Positions 43,260 to 52,685 of a DNA stretch of 64,000 bases are shown here, piece by piece. Positions within the stretch are counted from its first letter, which is position 1, and the number at the start of each line of letters is the position of its first letter. The DNA lies in the NCBI RefSeq assembly GCF_001651875.1, contig NZ_LNQB01000081.1, forward strand, positions 550 through 64,549. Reading direction: 5' to 3'. Position numbers and translations under genes: made by a program. This DNA is from Sinorhizobium saheli. Its GTDB lineage: Bacteria > Pseudomonadota > Alphaproteobacteria > Rhizobiales > Rhizobiaceae. The notes under the pieces are model-generated. The model worked only from the letters and a program-made list of their open reading frames with translations, was not told the origin of the DNA and did no database searches.

Positions 43260-44621
43260 ATGGGCGGGTCCGGCGTCATCGACACATTCCTCGGAACTTT
43301 CACGCGCTACATCGACAGCGGCTTTGGTCTGCTTGGCGGCGAGGTCGCATTTATCGCCACGACGTTGATCGTGATCGACGTCACCCTGGCTGCGTTGTTC
43401 TGGAGCTGGGGCGCTGACGACGACATCATAGCGAGGCTGGTGAAGAAGACCCTGTTCGTCGGGGTCTTTGCCTACCTGATTTCCAACTGGAACAACCTGG
43501 CGAAGATCGTCTTCGACAGCTTCTCCGGCCTTGGACTGAAGGTCGCCGGCACGGGCTTCACTGCACAGGATCTCCTGCGTCCCGGCAAGGTTGCGCAGAC
43601 CGGCCTTGATGCTGCGCGGCCATTGCTCGATGCGATCTCACCGCTGATGGGCTGGATCGCGGTCTTCGAAAACCTGATCCAGATCGTCTGCCTGCTTTTC
43701 GCGTGGGCACTCGTTATTCTCGCCTTCTTCATTCTGGCGATCCAGCTCTTCGTGACGCTGATCGAGTTCAAGCTGTCGACGCTGGCTGGCTTCGTACTAA
43801 TCCCGTTCGGGTTATGGGGGAAATCCGCGTTCATGGCCGAGCGCGTGCTTGGCAACGTGATTTCCAGCGGCATCAAGGTGCTGGTCTTAGCCGTCATTGT
43901 CGGTATTGGCTCGACGCTGTTCAGCCAGTTTACGCAGGGTTTCGGTGGCCAGACCCCAAGCATCGACGACGCCATGGCGATCGTGCTCGCGGCGCTGTCC
44001 CTCGTTGGCCTTGGCATATTCGGTCCCGGCATCGCCTCCGGGCTAGTCAGTGGCGGTCCCCAGCTAGGCGCAGGCGCCGCAGTCGGGACCGGTCTTGCAG
44101 TCGGTGGTGCAGCACTTGCAGCGGGTGGCGGTGCGATGTTGGCCGCGAAGGGAGGAGCGGCACTTCTTTCCGGCGGTGCCGCCGCAGCTCGCGGCGGAGC
44201 AGCAGCGGCGGGCGCGGCCTCGTCAGCCTACACGCTCGGCTCCTTGGGACAGTCGGGAGCGTCTGGTGTTGCATCCGGTCTCGGAGGCGTGGCGCGTGCC
44301 GCTGGTTCAGCTTCCGTTTCCCCGTTGCGCCGTGCCGCCTCCCGCGCGTCAGAGAGCATGAAATCCAGCTTCTCCGACGGCGTCCGCGCAGGCGTCAGCT
44401 CGACCGGAGGCTCCTTCTCGTCGGGCGCCGCTGCCGGCGAATCCGATCCCGCCTCCGTCGCTCCCGCAGCCACACACGATCAGCCTCCGGCATGGGCCCA
44501 GCGCATGAAGCGCGGCCGCCATGTCGCTCACGGCGTCAGCGCCGCCGCCCATGCCGTTCGCTCGGGCGACGGCCACGGGTCCGGTGCATCCGTCAATCTC
44601 TCTGAAAGTGACCGCTCATGA
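43260..44621 (+). CDS. trbL: TrbL conjugal transfer protein (VirB6-like)
   Basis: A 453-residue polytopic inner-membrane channel protein: six or so hydrophobic segments in the first 290 residues (e.g. ATTLIVIDVTLAALFW, FAWALVILAFFILAIQLFVTLIE). A long Ala/Gly/Ser-rich tail follows. ATGA overlap with trbF. Starts 3 bases after trbK. Confidence 0.94.
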   Translation: MGGSGVIDTFLGTFTRYIDSGFGLLGGEVAFIATTLIVIDVTLAALFWSWGADDDIIARLVKKTLFVGVFAYLISNWNNLAKIVFDSFSGLGLKVAGTGFTAQDLLRPGKVAQTGLDAARPLLDAISPLMGWIAVFENLIQIVCLLFAWALVILAFFILAIQLFVTLIEFKLSTLAGFVLIPFGLWGKSAFMAERVLGNVISSGIKVLVLAVIVGIGSTLFSQFTQGFGGQTPSIDDAMAIVLAALSLVGLGIFGPGIASGLVSGGPQLGAGAAVGTGLAVGGAALAAGGGAMLAAKGGAALLSGGAAAARGGAAAAGAASSAYTLGSLGQSGASGVASGLGGVARAAGSASVSPLRRAASRASESMKSSFSDGVRAGVSSTGGSFSSGAAAGESDPASVAPAATHDQPPAWAQRMKRGRHVAHGVSAAAHAVRSGDGHGSGASVNLSESDRS

Positions 44622-45307
44622 ATTTGTTCAAACGACCCGCCGTTCACTACGGCAAGACACCCCAACCAGAAACACCATATCAGAAGGCCGCTCAGGTCTG
44701 GGACGAGCGCCTCGGCTCCGCGCGCGTCCAGGCGAAGAACTGGCGCTATATGGCCTTTGGCTCGTTGATTCTCTCGGCCGGTTTCGCTTCCGCTTTGGTC
44801 TATCAGTCTGCGCGCGGGACAGTGGTGCCCTGGGTGGTCCAGGTGGACAATCTGGGTCAGGCTCAGGCTGTCGCGCCTGCTGCTGCCGACTATCGTCCGA
44901 CCGATCCACAGGTGGCGTGGCATCTTGCACGCTTCATCGAGCAGACGAGAAGCATTCCCGCCGACCCGATCATCGTCAGGCAGAACTGGCTCAGGGCCTA
45001 TGAATGGACGACCGATCGGGGCGCGGCTGCGCTCAACGACTATGCCCGAGCCAACGATCCCTTCACGAAAGTCGGCAAGCAGCAGATCGCAGTCGAGGTC
45101 TCCAGCGTCATCCGAGCCTCCCCGGACAGCTTCCGCGTCGCCTGGACCGAGAAGCATTTCGAGAATGGTCAGCTCGGCGCGACCGAGCGATGGACGGCGA
45201 TCCTGACCATCGTCATCCAGCCGCCGCGCGACGCCGAGCGGCTCAAGGTCAATCCGCTCGGAATTTACATTAACGCCATCAACTGGTCGCGGGAGTTGAG
45301 CCAATGA
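44618..45307 (+). CDS. trbF: TrbF conjugal transfer protein (VirB8-like)
   Basis: A 229-residue bitopic protein: short cytoplasmic part, one membrane helix (MAFGSLILSAGFASALVYQ), then the VirB8-type periplasmic domain (VPWVVQVDNLGQAQAVAPA...). It nucleates the channel complex. ATGA overlaps with trbL and trbG. Confidence 0.95.
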   Translation: MNLFKRPAVHYGKTPQPETPYQKAAQVWDERLGSARVQAKNWRYMAFGSLILSAGFASALVYQSARGTVVPWVVQVDNLGQAQAVAPAAADYRPTDPQVAWHLARFIEQTRSIPADPIIVRQNWLRAYEWTTDRGAAALNDYARANDPFTKVGKQQIAVEVSSVIRASPDSFRVAWTEKHFENGQLGATERWTAILTIVIQPPRDAERLKVNPLGIYINAINWSRELSQ

Positions 45308-46263
45308 AACCGGCTTTCCGTAAATCCGTGCTTCCGGTTCTGCTGCTTTTCGCCACCGCCTTGGCGGGTTGCGCCACGCCGCAAAAGCCACCAGAAATCA
45401 GCTACGACCGAAATGTTCCTGCGTTGCCGGCCGTTCCAGCCGCGGTCACTGACGATCGGCCCCGTCCGATACATATTCCTCCAGCGTGGACGCCGGCAAA
45501 GGGCGGCACGGTCGCCAGCACGCCGACGGATCGTGTCGAGAATGCCAATGCCGCAGCCCGCGTTCAGCCGCGCCGGGAAGGCTACTTCAACGCGATCCAG
45601 ATCTACCCATGGTCGGAAGGCGCGCTCTATCAGGTCTATGCCGCTCCCGGGCAGATCACCGACATCGCACTTGAACCGGGCGAGTCGCTCACTGGCGGCG
45701 GGCCGATCGCGGCCGGTGACACCGCGCGATGGATCATCGGCGATACCGAGAGCGGCAGCGGCGCGACGCGGCGCGTCCATATCCTCGTAAAGCCGTCTCG
45801 GCCGGACATTACAACCAACCTCGTCGTGACCACCGACCGGCGTGTCTACATGCTCGAACTGCGTTCCGGCACGAAGCCCTATATGCCGTCGGTCGCCTGG
45901 GCCTATCCGCGAACACCAGCCGATCAGCGCCAGAGCGTTGCGGCCACGCCGGTCATCCCGGCCATCGCTGCACGCAACTACCGCTACGGCCTGACCGGCG
46001 GGAACCCGCCGTGGAAACCCGTATCCGTCTATGACGACGGCCGCAGAGTCTATGTCGAATTCCCCCGCGGAATCGTGCAGGGCGAAATGCCGCCGATCTT
46101 CGTCATTGGTCCGGACGGCGAAGCGCAACTCGTCAACAGCCGTATCCACCGGCACATCCTGATCGTCGATCGCCTGTTCGGCGCTGCCGAGCTTCGCCTT
46201 GGCAGCGCCGACCGTCAACAGGTTGTCAGGATTGCCCGGACCGATGGGAGACCCGCATCATGA
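45304..46263 (+). CDS. trbG: TrbG conjugal transfer protein (VirB9-like)
   Basis: A 319-residue outer-membrane-associated protein. The N-terminus has a lipoprotein-type signal (LLLFATALAGC, lipobox Cys at about residue 22). The VirB9 domain follows (YFNAIQIYPWSEGALYQVYAAPGQITDIALEPGE...). It forms the core complex with TrbI. ATGA overlaps on both sides. Confidence 0.95.
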   Translation: MKPAFRKSVLPVLLLFATALAGCATPQKPPEISYDRNVPALPAVPAAVTDDRPRPIHIPPAWTPAKGGTVASTPTDRVENANAAARVQPRREGYFNAIQIYPWSEGALYQVYAAPGQITDIALEPGESLTGGGPIAAGDTARWIIGDTESGSGATRRVHILVKPSRPDITTNLVVTTDRRVYMLELRSGTKPYMPSVAWAYPRTPADQRQSVAATPVIPAIAARNYRYGLTGGNPPWKPVSVYDDGRRVYVEFPRGIVQGEMPPIFVIGPDGEAQLVNSRIHRHILIVDRLFGAAELRLGSADRQQVVRIARTDGRPAS

Positions 46264-47417
46264 GCGAGAACAATACCAACAACACGGCTCCCATGCGTCT
46301 TCGCGCCGAGGCACCGCGTGTCACCCGCCTTTCGCGGAAGGTGCTGGTAAGCGCGGCGGCCGTTGGGCTCGTCGGCATTGGCGGCGCGCTGATCTACGCC
46401 CTCCAGACCCGCGATGGAGGCCAGAGCGGTGAGGAACTCTACTCGACCAACAACCGCCAGACCGCAGATGGTCTCGCGGGCCTGCCACGCGACTATACCG
46501 GACCCGTGCTCGGCCCGCCGCTGCCCGGCGATCTCGGGCGGCCCATCCTCGACGCGCAGAACCGGGGCCAGCCAGTCGTTCCGCCGACGATCACGACTCC
46601 GACCGTTGACGAGGCGGAGCAGCGTCGGCGGGCAGAAGAAGAGGCGGCGCGCACCAGCCGCGTCTTCTTCCAGAGCCAGCCTGGCTCGACACCGCAGACG
46701 CCGGGAACCTCGACCACGTCGAACATCCACGGCATCGATCTCGCTGGCCCGTCGGGCCAGCCTGGGCAGCAGACTGCTCAGGACCAACAAGTTGCCTTTC
46801 TGAGTGCGCCCGTTGATCGCCGAATGACATCGTCGGATCGCGTCATGGCCCCTGCTTCGCCATTTATCCTTCAGGCTGGTTCGGTAATTCCGGCTGCACT
46901 CGTCACCGGCATTCGCTCCGATCTTCCCGGCCAGATCACGGCGCAAGTGACGGAAAATATCTACGACAGCCCGACCGGCCGGTCTCTCCTGATTCCGCAA
47001 GGCACCCGGATTATCGGCCAGTACGATAACAACGTGCAATTTGGGCAAAGAAGGGCGCTCCTGGTCTGGAATCGGCTGATCTTTCCGAACGGCCGGTCCA
47101 TCGTGCTTGAACGCCAGCCGGGAGCCGACACACAGGGTTATGCCGGCCTTGAGGACGGCGTCGATTATCATTGGTGGGACCTCGCCAAGGCAGCCGGCTT
47201 ATCCACCTTGCTCGCTGTCGGCACCGAACTCGCTGTTAGCGACGAGGACCGCCTGGTCGCGGCGATCCGCGATGGCGCGCAGGACACGATCAACGATGCC
47301 GGACAGCAGATCATCCGTCGCCAGTTGCAGGTCGCACCGACGCTCACCATCCGACCGGGCTTCCCCGTCCGCGTCATCGTGACCCGCGATCTTGTCCTCG
47401 AACCCTATAGAGGTTGA
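46260..47417 (+). CDS. trbI: TrbI conjugal transfer protein (VirB10-like)
   Basis: A 385-residue inner-to-outer membrane scaffold. One N-terminal membrane helix (VLVSAAAVGLVGIGGALIYALQ), a Pro/Gln-rich linker, then the VirB10 domain (LQAGSVIPAALVTGIRSDLPGQITAQVTENIYDS, LLIPQGTRIIGQYD). ATGA overlap with trbG. Confidence 0.95.
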   Translation: MSENNTNNTAPMRLRAEAPRVTRLSRKVLVSAAAVGLVGIGGALIYALQTRDGGQSGEELYSTNNRQTADGLAGLPRDYTGPVLGPPLPGDLGRPILDAQNRGQPVVPPTITTPTVDEAEQRRRAEEEAARTSRVFFQSQPGSTPQTPGTSTTSNIHGIDLAGPSGQPGQQTAQDQQVAFLSAPVDRRMTSSDRVMAPASPFILQAGSVIPAALVTGIRSDLPGQITAQVTENIYDSPTGRSLLIPQGTRIIGQYDNNVQFGQRRALLVWNRLIFPNGRSIVLERQPGADTQGYAGLEDGVDYHWWDLAKAAGLSTLLAVGTELAVSDEDRLVAAIRDGAQDTINDAGQQIIRRQLQVAPTLTIRPGFPVRVIVTRDLVLEPYRG

Positions 47418-47419
47418 CC

Positions 47420-47665
47420 ATGGCAAAGCTGAAACTTGGACCGATTACCGACAACAAACCCGTCAAGGTTACGGTGGAGCTACCTGCTTCGCTTCACCGT
47501 GATCTCGTCGACTATGCGCAGGTGCTCGGCCGGGAGACGGGGAAGGCGGGCCTTGATCCGGCAAAGCTCATCGCGCCCATGATCGAACGGTTCATGGCGA
47601 CGGATCGCGGCTTTGCAAAAGCTCGCCGGACGACGACCGGAGGCGGCAGCGGTGGCGGCTTATGA
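47420..47665 (+). CDS. DUF2274 protein at the end of the trb operon
   Basis: An 81-residue DUF2274 protein with an RHH-like centre (VKVTVELPASLHRDLVDYAQVLG). The family is regularly encoded right after trbI; function unknown. The ATG at 47420 is 2 bases past the trbI stop, and the final residues are Gly-rich. This is the last gene of the first element: a gene on the other strand ends 24 bases beyond it. Confidence 0.85.
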   Translation: MAKLKLGPITDNKPVKVTVELPASLHRDLVDYAQVLGRETGKAGLDPAKLIAPMIERFMATDRGFAKARRTTTGGGSGGGL

Positions 47666-47688
47666 GGCGGAGCGCTCAGCGAAATGCT

Positions 47689-48642
47689 TCACTGGTTTTT
47701 GGAGGCTCGTTTCGCGCCTGGATGGGCGATCGGCTTGTCGACCGGATAGAGCGACCGCGCGGTCGCAAAATTAATGAACTGCGAGATTATCGGGCTTTGC
47801 TGTTCTGCCAAGACGACCGCACTGAACTCAACTATGTCGGTGCCATCGCCGACAGGAACGAATGCGACGTTCCTGTAATCCTCGCTGACTGTCGATTCCA
47901 GCGTCATGAACACGCCGAAACCGCGAGCCACGAGGGTAAGCAGGTCATCCCGTCCGACGTCGTGGACCGAAATGCCTGGAGTTGAGCCGCTCTCGTGGAG
48001 CTTCCTCAGAAGCAAAGATTCCATTTCGGCGCCCTTATCGCTTGCCGGGCTCAAAAAGGTCTCTTCACGCAATTCGTCCCAAAGAAGGCTTGGCAGCTCC
48101 CCGAGACGATGACTTTTCGGCAGCGCTACGACGAGACGTTCATTCCACATCCTTGTCGTCGTGCAGCCATGCACTTCCGGCGCACCTGCCAGAAATGCCA
48201 CATCAAGACGCCGGCTGAGCAAACGAGTGCCGGCAATCCGCTGCGAAACCTCTTCCACACGTACATCGACCGACGGATAAGACGCCCGATAGCTTTCCAG
48301 CAGGTCACCCAGAAACCCGTTGGCTAAAGACGTCGCCACACCAATTCGCAACTCGCCGATCTCCCCACGATGAGCTTTGCGTGTGTCAAGGATCGCCTGT
48401 TCCATATGCGACGCACCAACCGCAGCCGACTGGAGGAATCGCGCTCCGGCTGACGTCAGTTCGGCGCCTTTGCGGCTGCGATCGAACAACGCAATGCCGA
48501 TGCGACGCTCCAATAACTGAATCCGTCGACTGATTGTTGACTGAGAGAGATCAAGAGCCTGTGCTGCCGCGCGAAAACTTCCGTGTTCCGCAACAAGAAT
48601 AGCATAGGTCAGGTAACGTAGGTCGAGCGAGAGGTCTGGCAT
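47689..48642 (-). CDS. LysR-family transcriptional regulator
   Basis: A 317-residue LysR regulator. HTH in LRYLTYAILVAEHGSFRAAAQALDLSQSTISRRIQLLERRIG (residues ~5-50), then the substrate-binding domain. ATG at 48642; an upstream in-frame extension is implausible. It lies downstream of ornithine cyclodeaminase on the same strand and is likely to regulate the arginine/ornithine genes. Its 3' end is directly beside the end of the trb operon, so the element boundary lies within 47666-47689 or inside the gene's last codons. Confidence 0.92.
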   Translation of the reverse strand: MPDLSLDLRYLTYAILVAEHGSFRAAAQALDLSQSTISRRIQLLERRIGIALFDRSRKGAELTSAGARFLQSAAVGASHMEQAILDTRKAHRGEIGELRIGVATSLANGFLGDLLESYRASYPSVDVRVEEVSQRIAGTRLLSRRLDVAFLAGAPEVHGCTTTRMWNERLVVALPKSHRLGELPSLLWDELREETFLSPASDKGAEMESLLLRKLHESGSTPGISVHDVGRDDLLTLVARGFGVFMTLESTVSEDYRNVAFVPVGDGTDIVEFSAVVLAEQQSPIISQFINFATARSLYPVDKPIAHPGAKRASKNQ

Positions 48643-48800
48643 AAGTACCGTTCCATGCCGTCTCCGCTCTATGCGGCTCTCAAGAAGATAGTAAACGGAA
48701 GAACATACGCACCGAAAGCGAGGATAATCTTGGATCGCATGTGCTGAAAACCATTGAAATCGGCTTGCACGGCGAATGTTGCACAAGCATGTTTCAGAAT

Positions 48801-48830
48801 GATCTTGTCGTGTTGATTCACGACAAGATC
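48801..48830. terminator. Perfect 12-bp hairpin between LysR and ornithine cyclodeaminase genes
   Basis: GATCTTGTCGTG (48801-48812) and its exact reverse complement (48819-48830) flank a 6-base loop, 18 bases past the cyclodeaminase stop. No T-run follows on either strand. It may be a terminator-like 3' end of the cyclodeaminase message or an operator in the LysR promoter region. Confidence 0.45.
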
Positions 48831-48847
48831 GGTTAACTTGATTGAAC

Positions 48848-49909
48848 CTATGACAACTCGAGCTTCTTCTCACAGCGCAGGAGCATGCCATACAGATCTC
48901 GAGGCTCGTCGGGGTCGGCCAAGAGGTCGAGCTCGATGAACATTCCAAGGTCGGTGATCTTGTCGCGGACGTAACGCAGCGCCGAGAAATCCTCGATCGC
49001 GAACCCCACGCTATCAAACATCGTGATCTGCCGCTCACCTGTGCGCCCGGCCACATCCCCGGTCATGACCTGCCAAAGCTCGGTGACGGGGTGCGAATGT
49101 GGAAGCTGCTGAATATCGCCTTCGATCCAGGTCTGCGGCGGATACTCCACGAAAATGTCGGAGCGTAGCAGCACGTCCTTGCTGATTTCGGTTTTTCCCG
49201 GGCAATCCCCACCGACCGCATTGATATGGACGCCCGGTCCGACATGGTTGTCGGAGAGAATTGTCGCGAACTGCTTGTCGGCGGTCACCGTCGTGATGAT
49301 GTCGGCACCCTCGACAGCCTCGGCGACGGACCCACATTCGACGATGTTGAACCCAAGGCCTGTGAGGTTTCGCGTGCATTTCCTGGTGGCCGAGGCGTCG
49401 ATATCGAACAGCCTGAGTTCCTGAATTCCAAGAAGGGCTCTAAAGGCACGGGCCTGGAACTCGCTTTGTGCGCCGTTACCGATGATCGCCATTGTTTTCG
49501 AGTTGGGACGGGCAAGATATTTTGCAGCGAGAGCGGATGTTGCCGCCGTGCGAAGTGCCGTGAGGATCGTCATTTCCGAAAGCAGCAACGGATAGCCGTT
49601 GCCAACATCCGACAGGACGCCGAAGGCCGTTACCGTTTGGCGGCCCTGATGTGTGTTCTTCGGATGACCGTTGACGTACTTGAAGCCGTAGAGTGTTCCA
49701 TCGCTGGTCGGCATCAACTCGATAACGCCCTCTTGAGAATGGCTACCCACGCGTGGCGTCTTGTCGAAGATCGGCCAACGACGAAAATCTCTTTCGATCT
49801 CCGCCGCCAGTTCGGTCAGGAAAGTATCGATACCTACTTTGAGCACCAGTTTCATCATGTGGTCGACACTGATGAAGGGAACCACGTTCAGTTTTGGGTC
49901 GATTGGCAT
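48848..49909 (-). CDS. ocd: Ornithine cyclodeaminase
   Basis: A 353-residue ornithine cyclodeaminase/mu-crystallin enzyme: converts L-ornithine to L-proline plus ammonia with NAD. Seen: the N-terminal substrate block (SHSQEGVIELMPTSDGTLYGFKYVNGHPKN), the dinucleotide motif MAIIGNGAQSEFQARAF and INAVGGDCPGKTEI. GGAGGA lies just before the ATG. It follows the arginase gene by 27 bases on the same strand, so arginine to ornithine to proline is the pathway. Related family members act as alanine or lysine enzymes, but the arginase neighbour favours ornithine. Confidence 0.93.
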   Translation of the reverse strand: MPIDPKLNVVPFISVDHMMKLVLKVGIDTFLTELAAEIERDFRRWPIFDKTPRVGSHSQEGVIELMPTSDGTLYGFKYVNGHPKNTHQGRQTVTAFGVLSDVGNGYPLLLSEMTILTALRTAATSALAAKYLARPNSKTMAIIGNGAQSEFQARAFRALLGIQELRLFDIDASATRKCTRNLTGLGFNIVECGSVAEAVEGADIITTVTADKQFATILSDNHVGPGVHINAVGGDCPGKTEISKDVLLRSDIFVEYPPQTWIEGDIQQLPHSHPVTELWQVMTGDVAGRTGERQITMFDSVGFAIEDFSALRYVRDKITDLGMFIELDLLADPDEPRDLYGMLLRCEKKLELS

Positions 49910-49936
49910 TCTTCCTCCAGTTATTCGAGGGTGAAT

Positions 49937-50740
49937 TCAGGCGGCACGCGTGGGCCGATCCATGACCCGCTTGCCCATGAGACTTGCGACGAGATCGACG
50001 ATGAGCCGCGCGGTCTTTCCGCGTTCGTCGAGGAACGGATTCAATTCGACGAGGTCCAGGCTGGTGACCAGCCCGCTGTCGTGAAGCATTTCCATGATGA
50101 GATGCGCCTCGCGGAACGTGGCTCCCCCCGGGACCGTGGTCCCGACACCAGGTGCGATGTCAGGATCGAGGAAATCGACGTCGAAACTGACATGCAACAT
50201 CCCGTTTGCAGCACGGACGCGCTCGAGGAATCGATGGGTCACACTGGCAACGCCATGTTCGTCGATTGCGCGCATGTCATGGATCGTTATCGCCGAGGAT
50301 CGCAGCGCATCTCGTTCTGCGGGATCCACGCTCCTGATGCCTATCATGCAGAGATTTTCGGGCTGGATAGCATGGCTCAGTGCAGGGTAGAAATCTTCGA
50401 AGCCACGCCGGCCTGTGTAATACGCTACGGGCGTGCCATGCAGGTTTCCGCTGACAGTGGTTTCCAGCGTGTGGAAATCGGTATGAGCATCTAGCCAAAG
50501 CACGAAGAGCGGGCGGCCGTTTTCAGAGGCGCGCCGTGCGATCCCGGGTACGGTCCCTGCCGAGATCGTGTGATCCCCACCAAGAAAGATCGGCATGCTG
50601 TTGTAGCTATGCTCATAAGCCGCGGCAGAAAGTAGTTTGATCCAAGCCACCGTTTCACCAAGGTGATGAACGGAAGCATTGGGGTGGGCGAGGTCCTGAA
50701 CAGCCTTCGGGCCGAGGTTGCCGACGTCCCGGACCCTGGC
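49937..50740 (-). pseudogene. Arginase lacking its N-terminus at a recombination junction
   Basis: A ureohydrolase that turns arginine to ornithine and urea. Manganese ligands are present in GGDHTIS, WLDAHTDFHT and SFDVDFLDP, and the C-terminus is complete. Homology begins only at about VRDVGNLGPKAVQDLAHPN; the usual first ~45 residues (start to the GPxA.R loop) are missing. Upstream the open frame runs on into the antisense strand of a parB fragment, so no native start or promoter remains. An internal ATG at 50818 could give a chimeric 293-residue product, but I treat the gene as truncated. It once headed the cyclodeaminase/LysR operon. Confidence 0.8.
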
Positions 50741-51667
50741 GAAGCCATCATCGACGGCGTGCGCGTCAATGCTGACGGAGAAGTCATCGAGGATGCTGAA
50801 GGGCAGGGCAGTGACCATGCGCAGGAGGAGGACGAAGGCGATGCGGCGCAGCCGGTTTCCGACATTCTCACCCGCGACCTGACCGCGCATCGCACACTCG
50901 GCCTCCGCCTTGCCCTTGGCGAACAGCCGGAAACTGCGCTGATCGCCGTCACCCATGCGCTCGCCGCGCAGACTTTCTATCGCGGTGTGGAAGCCCATGC
51001 CCTCGAAATCCGGCCCACGAGTGCCGCGCTGGCCGGTCATGCGGACGGCATCGAGGACACGGCGGCGGCAAAGATGCTGGCGGATCGCCACGCGGGTTGG
51101 GCGCAGGACATGCCGCGCGACGTGGCCGATCTGTGGGGCTTCATCGCCGGATTGGATCAGGTGAGCGTCATGGCGCTGTTTGCCCATTGCGCATCGATGA
51201 CGGTCAATGCCGTCAAGCAGCCATGGGAGCAGCGCCCGCGTGCCCAGCGCACCACCGACAGGCTGGCAACAGCTCTGACTTTGGACATGAGCCAGCATTG
51301 GAAGCCGACGGTGCGCAGCTATCTTGGCCGCATCACCAAGGCGCATATCCTCGCAGCCGTTCGGGAGGCCTGCGGCAACGAGGCGGCGGAGCGGATCGCG
51401 GACATGAAGAAGGCGCCGATGGCCGAGGTTGCCGAGCAGCTTCTTGGCGAAACCGATTGGTTGCCGCCGCTCCTGCGTACGGAACGGCCCGCCTTGCCGG
51501 CCTCTGAGGTTGACGGCACTGCGGGTGCAGAGACGTCGGACCCGAGCATCAGCGGCGACGTCGATCCTCGCGAAGCGGAGCGGTGGAACGAAGACCCGGA
51601 GGCCTTCGACACAGAAGAAGATGGCCCGGATGCTGAAACGATTGTCTTCCCGGAAGCCGCTGAGTGA
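50741..51667 (+). pseudogene. C-terminal part of a second ParB-like protein
   Basis: About 308 residues beginning near IIDGVRVNADGEVIEDAEG and running to the natural end; they correspond to the last ~310 residues of the 717-residue ParB at 14632 (shared: DLTAHRTLGLRLALGEQPETALIAVTHALAAQTFY, SYLGRITKAHILAAVREACG). The ParB domain and HTH are gone. The upstream open frame from 50663 is antisense arginase, not ParB. The breakpoint is thus about 50735-50745. This marks the left edge of the surviving part of the second element. Confidence 0.8.
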
Positions 51668-51674
51668 ACAGGGT

Positions 51675-51748
51675 GGCCGGAGCCACATCGCTCCGGCCTC
51701 ACTCTCCGCATCGGGAAAATTTGCGGCCGCGCCACAAGGGCGCGGCCG
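51675..51748. terminator. Two GC hairpins after the parB fragment
   Basis: GGCCGGAGC-CACATC-GCTCCGGCC (51675-51698) and CGGCCGCGCC-ACAAG-GGCGCGGCCG (51724-51748) are perfect. The first directly follows the stop, in the same place as the 14-bp hairpin after parB of the first element. No T-runs. Confidence 0.45.
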
Positions 51749-51835
51749 TGACCTCGACGCAAACACGGTGATCACTTCTGTCGAAACGCAGGCTTCGCGT
51801 CGTCGTCACATGGCGGGAGAACGAGGGATATGCCC

Positions 51836-52237
51836 ATGACACCGATCATCGTCCTGGCTGTCGCGCTGTCCGCCGCAACGTGCGTTCTCGCCTTTGCGCT
51901 GGCGACTTATGCTTTGCCGTTCATGTTTGGTCTTGCCGCCTTCCATCTGGCGCATGCATGCGGCGCGGGCGTGATTGTCGCTGGCGTTGTCGCCATCACC
52001 GCCGCAATCCTGTCGTTCGCGTTGTTCGTCTATCTCCGGGAGGTCTTGCGCAGCCAATCCGCCAGGCTCGTCTTCACCATTGTCTATGCTGCTCCCGCTG
52101 CCGTCGCAGGATATGCGCTGATGCACGGCGTCACCGGCGCGGCACTTCTTTCGGAACCCCTGAGACAGTTGTTTTGCGTCGCAAGCGGCGCATTCGTCGC
52201 GACCGCTGCCATGCTGCGGCTCTGCGCAACAAAGTGA
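51836..52237 (+). CDS. Small four-helix membrane protein, copy 2
   Basis: A 133-residue hydrophobic protein with about four membrane segments, homologous to the one at 24224 (ALATYALPFMFGLAAF, AAPAAVAGYALMHGV). GAGGGA lies about 7 bases before the ATG at 51836; an ATG at 51830 is too close to that site. No family recognised. Its retention in both elements suggests a backbone role. Confidence 0.72.
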   Translation: MTPIIVLAVALSAATCVLAFALATYALPFMFGLAAFHLAHACGAGVIVAGVVAITAAILSFALFVYLREVLRSQSARLVFTIVYAAPAAVAGYALMHGVTGAALLSEPLRQLFCVASGAFVATAAMLRLCATK

Positions 52238-52391
52238 ACAGGAAACGGCCAGTTCGCTGGCACAGAAGTAGATCGATTCCAGCGAGCGCCTGCACGTTGT
52301 TCTCTGTTTGTTTACTGGAGGATCCTACAGTTTCCCATCATGTCTCAGCATGCTCTCATGGGTCGTCAGAAACATCAGGCAGGAGAGACAT

Positions 52392-52685
52392 ATGACGGAG
52401 CAATCCTTCGTGTTCTACACATCCAGATTGCAGGGCGCCATGAAAGAGGATCGCTGGGCCTATACCGGAATTCCGGACATTTTCTATCATACCCACGAAG
52501 AAGCGCGCGCCGACATCATTGCCATGCTCACCCAAGTCGAGGACTCACCCGACGAAACGCCGGGCGTCCACCAGATTGAACGAATAGAGACACTGCCGGT
52601 GTCCAAAGATACTCTGGTCGCCTTGCTCAACGAAGGTATGGGCGCCTTCATCAAGAGCTACGAAATTGTGGAGATTGTCGGCTAG
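52392..52685 (+). CDS. 97-residue hypothetical protein
   Basis: A soluble, acidic protein (MTEQSFVFYTSRLQGAMKED...HTHEEARADIIAMLTQVED...IKSYEIVEIVG). AGGAGAG lies a few bases before the ATG at 52392. It looks like a small alpha/beta domain; I recognise no family. It sits alone between the membrane-protein gene and a long gene-free stretch. Confidence 0.65.
   Translation: MTEQSFVFYTSRLQGAMKEDRWAYTGIPDIFYHTHEEARADIIAMLTQVEDSPDETPGVHQIERIETLPVSKDTLVALLNEGMGAFIKSYEIVEIVG

Noticed and set aside
50741-51775. Extension of the arginase frame to 612 codons
   Set aside because: Beyond about 50740 the frame is antisense to the ParB fragment, whose plus-strand protein is clearly homologous to the ParB at 14632.
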